A stretch of DNA of 32,838 nucleotides from Myroides injenensis M09-0166 (GTDB taxonomy: Bacteria; Bacteroidota; Bacteroidia; Flavobacteriales; Flavobacteriaceae): the NCBI RefSeq assembly GCF_000246945.1, contig NZ_BAEX01000034.1, forward strand, positions 1 through 32,838. Reading direction: 5' to 3'. The notes under the pieces were generated by a model. It was not told the origin of the DNA and did no database searches. It worked only from the letters and a program-made list of their open reading frames with translations. Of the stretch, positions 32,356 through 32,838 are shown one piece after another. The first letter of the stretch is position 1, and each line of letters starts with the position of its first letter. The translations under genes and the position numbers were made by a program.

Positions 32356-32808
32356 ATGCAGAAGAAAATAAATATACTTAATAAAAGAGCTAAGTTTGAC
32401 TATGAAATATTAGATAAATATACTGCAGGTATAGTTTTAACAGGTACAGAAATAAAATCAATACGTCTAGGGAAAGCTAATATTGCTGAAAGCTTTTGTG
32501 AATTTCAAGGTCATGAGTTATTTGCTATAAATACACAAATTGAAGAATATGCCCATAGCAAACACTTTAATCACAAAGCTAAGACAGAACGCAAACTCCT
32601 TCTCAATAAAAAAGAATTAAAAAGTTTATTAAAAAGTGTTCAAAATAAAGGATTAACAATTATTCCTTTACGACTATTCCTCAATGAAAAAGGATTAGCA
32701 AAACTAGAAATAGCGTTATGTAAAGGGAAAAAGAACTATGATAAGCGCGAAACAATAAAAGAAAGAGACACTAAACGAAGTTTAGATAGACTTAAAAATG
32801 CGTTTTAA
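32356..32808 (+). CDS. smpB: SsrA-binding protein
   Basis: SmpB binds tmRNA and brings it to stalled ribosomes for trans-translation. The 150-residue protein has the family motifs: ILNKRAKFDYEILDKYTAGIVLTGTEIKSIR at the start, the EYAHSKHFNHKAKTERKLLLNKKEL block, and a basic C-terminal tail (GKKNYDKRETIKERDTKRS) that mimics the anticodon arm and inserts into the A site. The length is standard. It is monocistronic here, and no ssrA gene lies in the window. The remaining 30 bp to the right edge hold nothing recognisable. Confidence 0.97.
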   Translation: MQKKINILNKRAKFDYEILDKYTAGIVLTGTEIKSIRLGKANIAESFCEFQGHELFAINTQIEEYAHSKHFNHKAKTERKLLLNKKELKSLLKSVQNKGLTIIPLRLFLNEKGLAKLEIALCKGKKNYDKRETIKERDTKRSLDRLKNAF

Positions 32809-32838
32809 TATATACGCGTTGGATCTATCTTATAAAAA

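Overview
The window is ordinary chromosomal DNA from an AT-rich member of the Bacteroidota, most likely the family Flavobacteriaceae. Signs of this are several upstream regions carrying the -7 element TAnnTTTG, almost no Shine-Dalgarno motifs, lipoproteins with short MKK...C signals, the DUF2157/DUF4401/GDYXXLXY trio, a LytS-type kinase fused to a 2TM domain, DUF4199, and a secreted protein whose N-terminus (AQVGIGTN...GLLIPRV) is typical of flavobacterial surface proteins. I see no insertion sequence, prophage, integrase or CRISPR array. I cannot name the species.

Layout. 1-1239 (-) is the N-terminal part of a repeat-containing surface protein that runs off the left edge. 1696-4325 (-) is a three-gene membrane cassette. 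4477-6224 holds a peroxiredoxin (bcp, -), the tiny ribosomal protein bTHX (+, 34 aa) and an alpha/beta hydrolase (-). 6341-8635 is a looser stretch: a Met-rich secreted protein, a 628-bp gene-free region with an unusual G+C-richer 11-nt periodic element, a GNAT acetyltransferase and a lone SUKH (SMI1/KNR4) protein. 8736-12241 (-) carries ketopantoate reductase, an AzgA-type purine permease and an MDR oxidoreductase. 12510-16765 (+) has a META-domain lipoprotein, UvrA and a LOG-family nucleotide hydrolase. 16885-20705 (-) holds a thioredoxin-fold lipoprotein and a LytS/LytTR two-component system with two small membrane proteins. 20937-23190 (+) holds an acidic pRiA4b ORF-3-like protein, a nucleoid-associated protein and an unknown. 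23222-24542 (-) has a small lipoprotein and MsrA. 24683-26117 (+) has the LolD ATPase and a TIGR02757 protein. 26161-29698 (-) is a polyphosphate operon (SixA, Ppk1, Ppx). 29869-32808 (+) holds DUF4199, KdsA, tRNA-Tyr, an outer-membrane beta-barrel and SmpB.

How they fit together. Most genes are housekeeping: DNA repair, envelope biogenesis (KdsA, LolD, beta-barrel), oxidative-stress repair (Bcp, MsrA, thioredoxin-fold lipoprotein), polyphosphate turnover and ribosome function or rescue (bTHX, SmpB). Gene units are separated by strong inverted-repeat terminators, many shared by convergent genes. Several apparent longer ORFs begin at TTG/GTG; I moved starts to the downstream ATG where a -7 element or an adjacent ATG decides the matter.

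No complete new system is evident. The items most worth a second look are the 11-nt periodic element at 7261-7370, the two-component locus with a 51-codon membrane peptide overlapping the kinase start, the UvrA zinc module lacking one cysteine, and a perfect 30-bp palindrome that spans the stop codon of the LOG gene.
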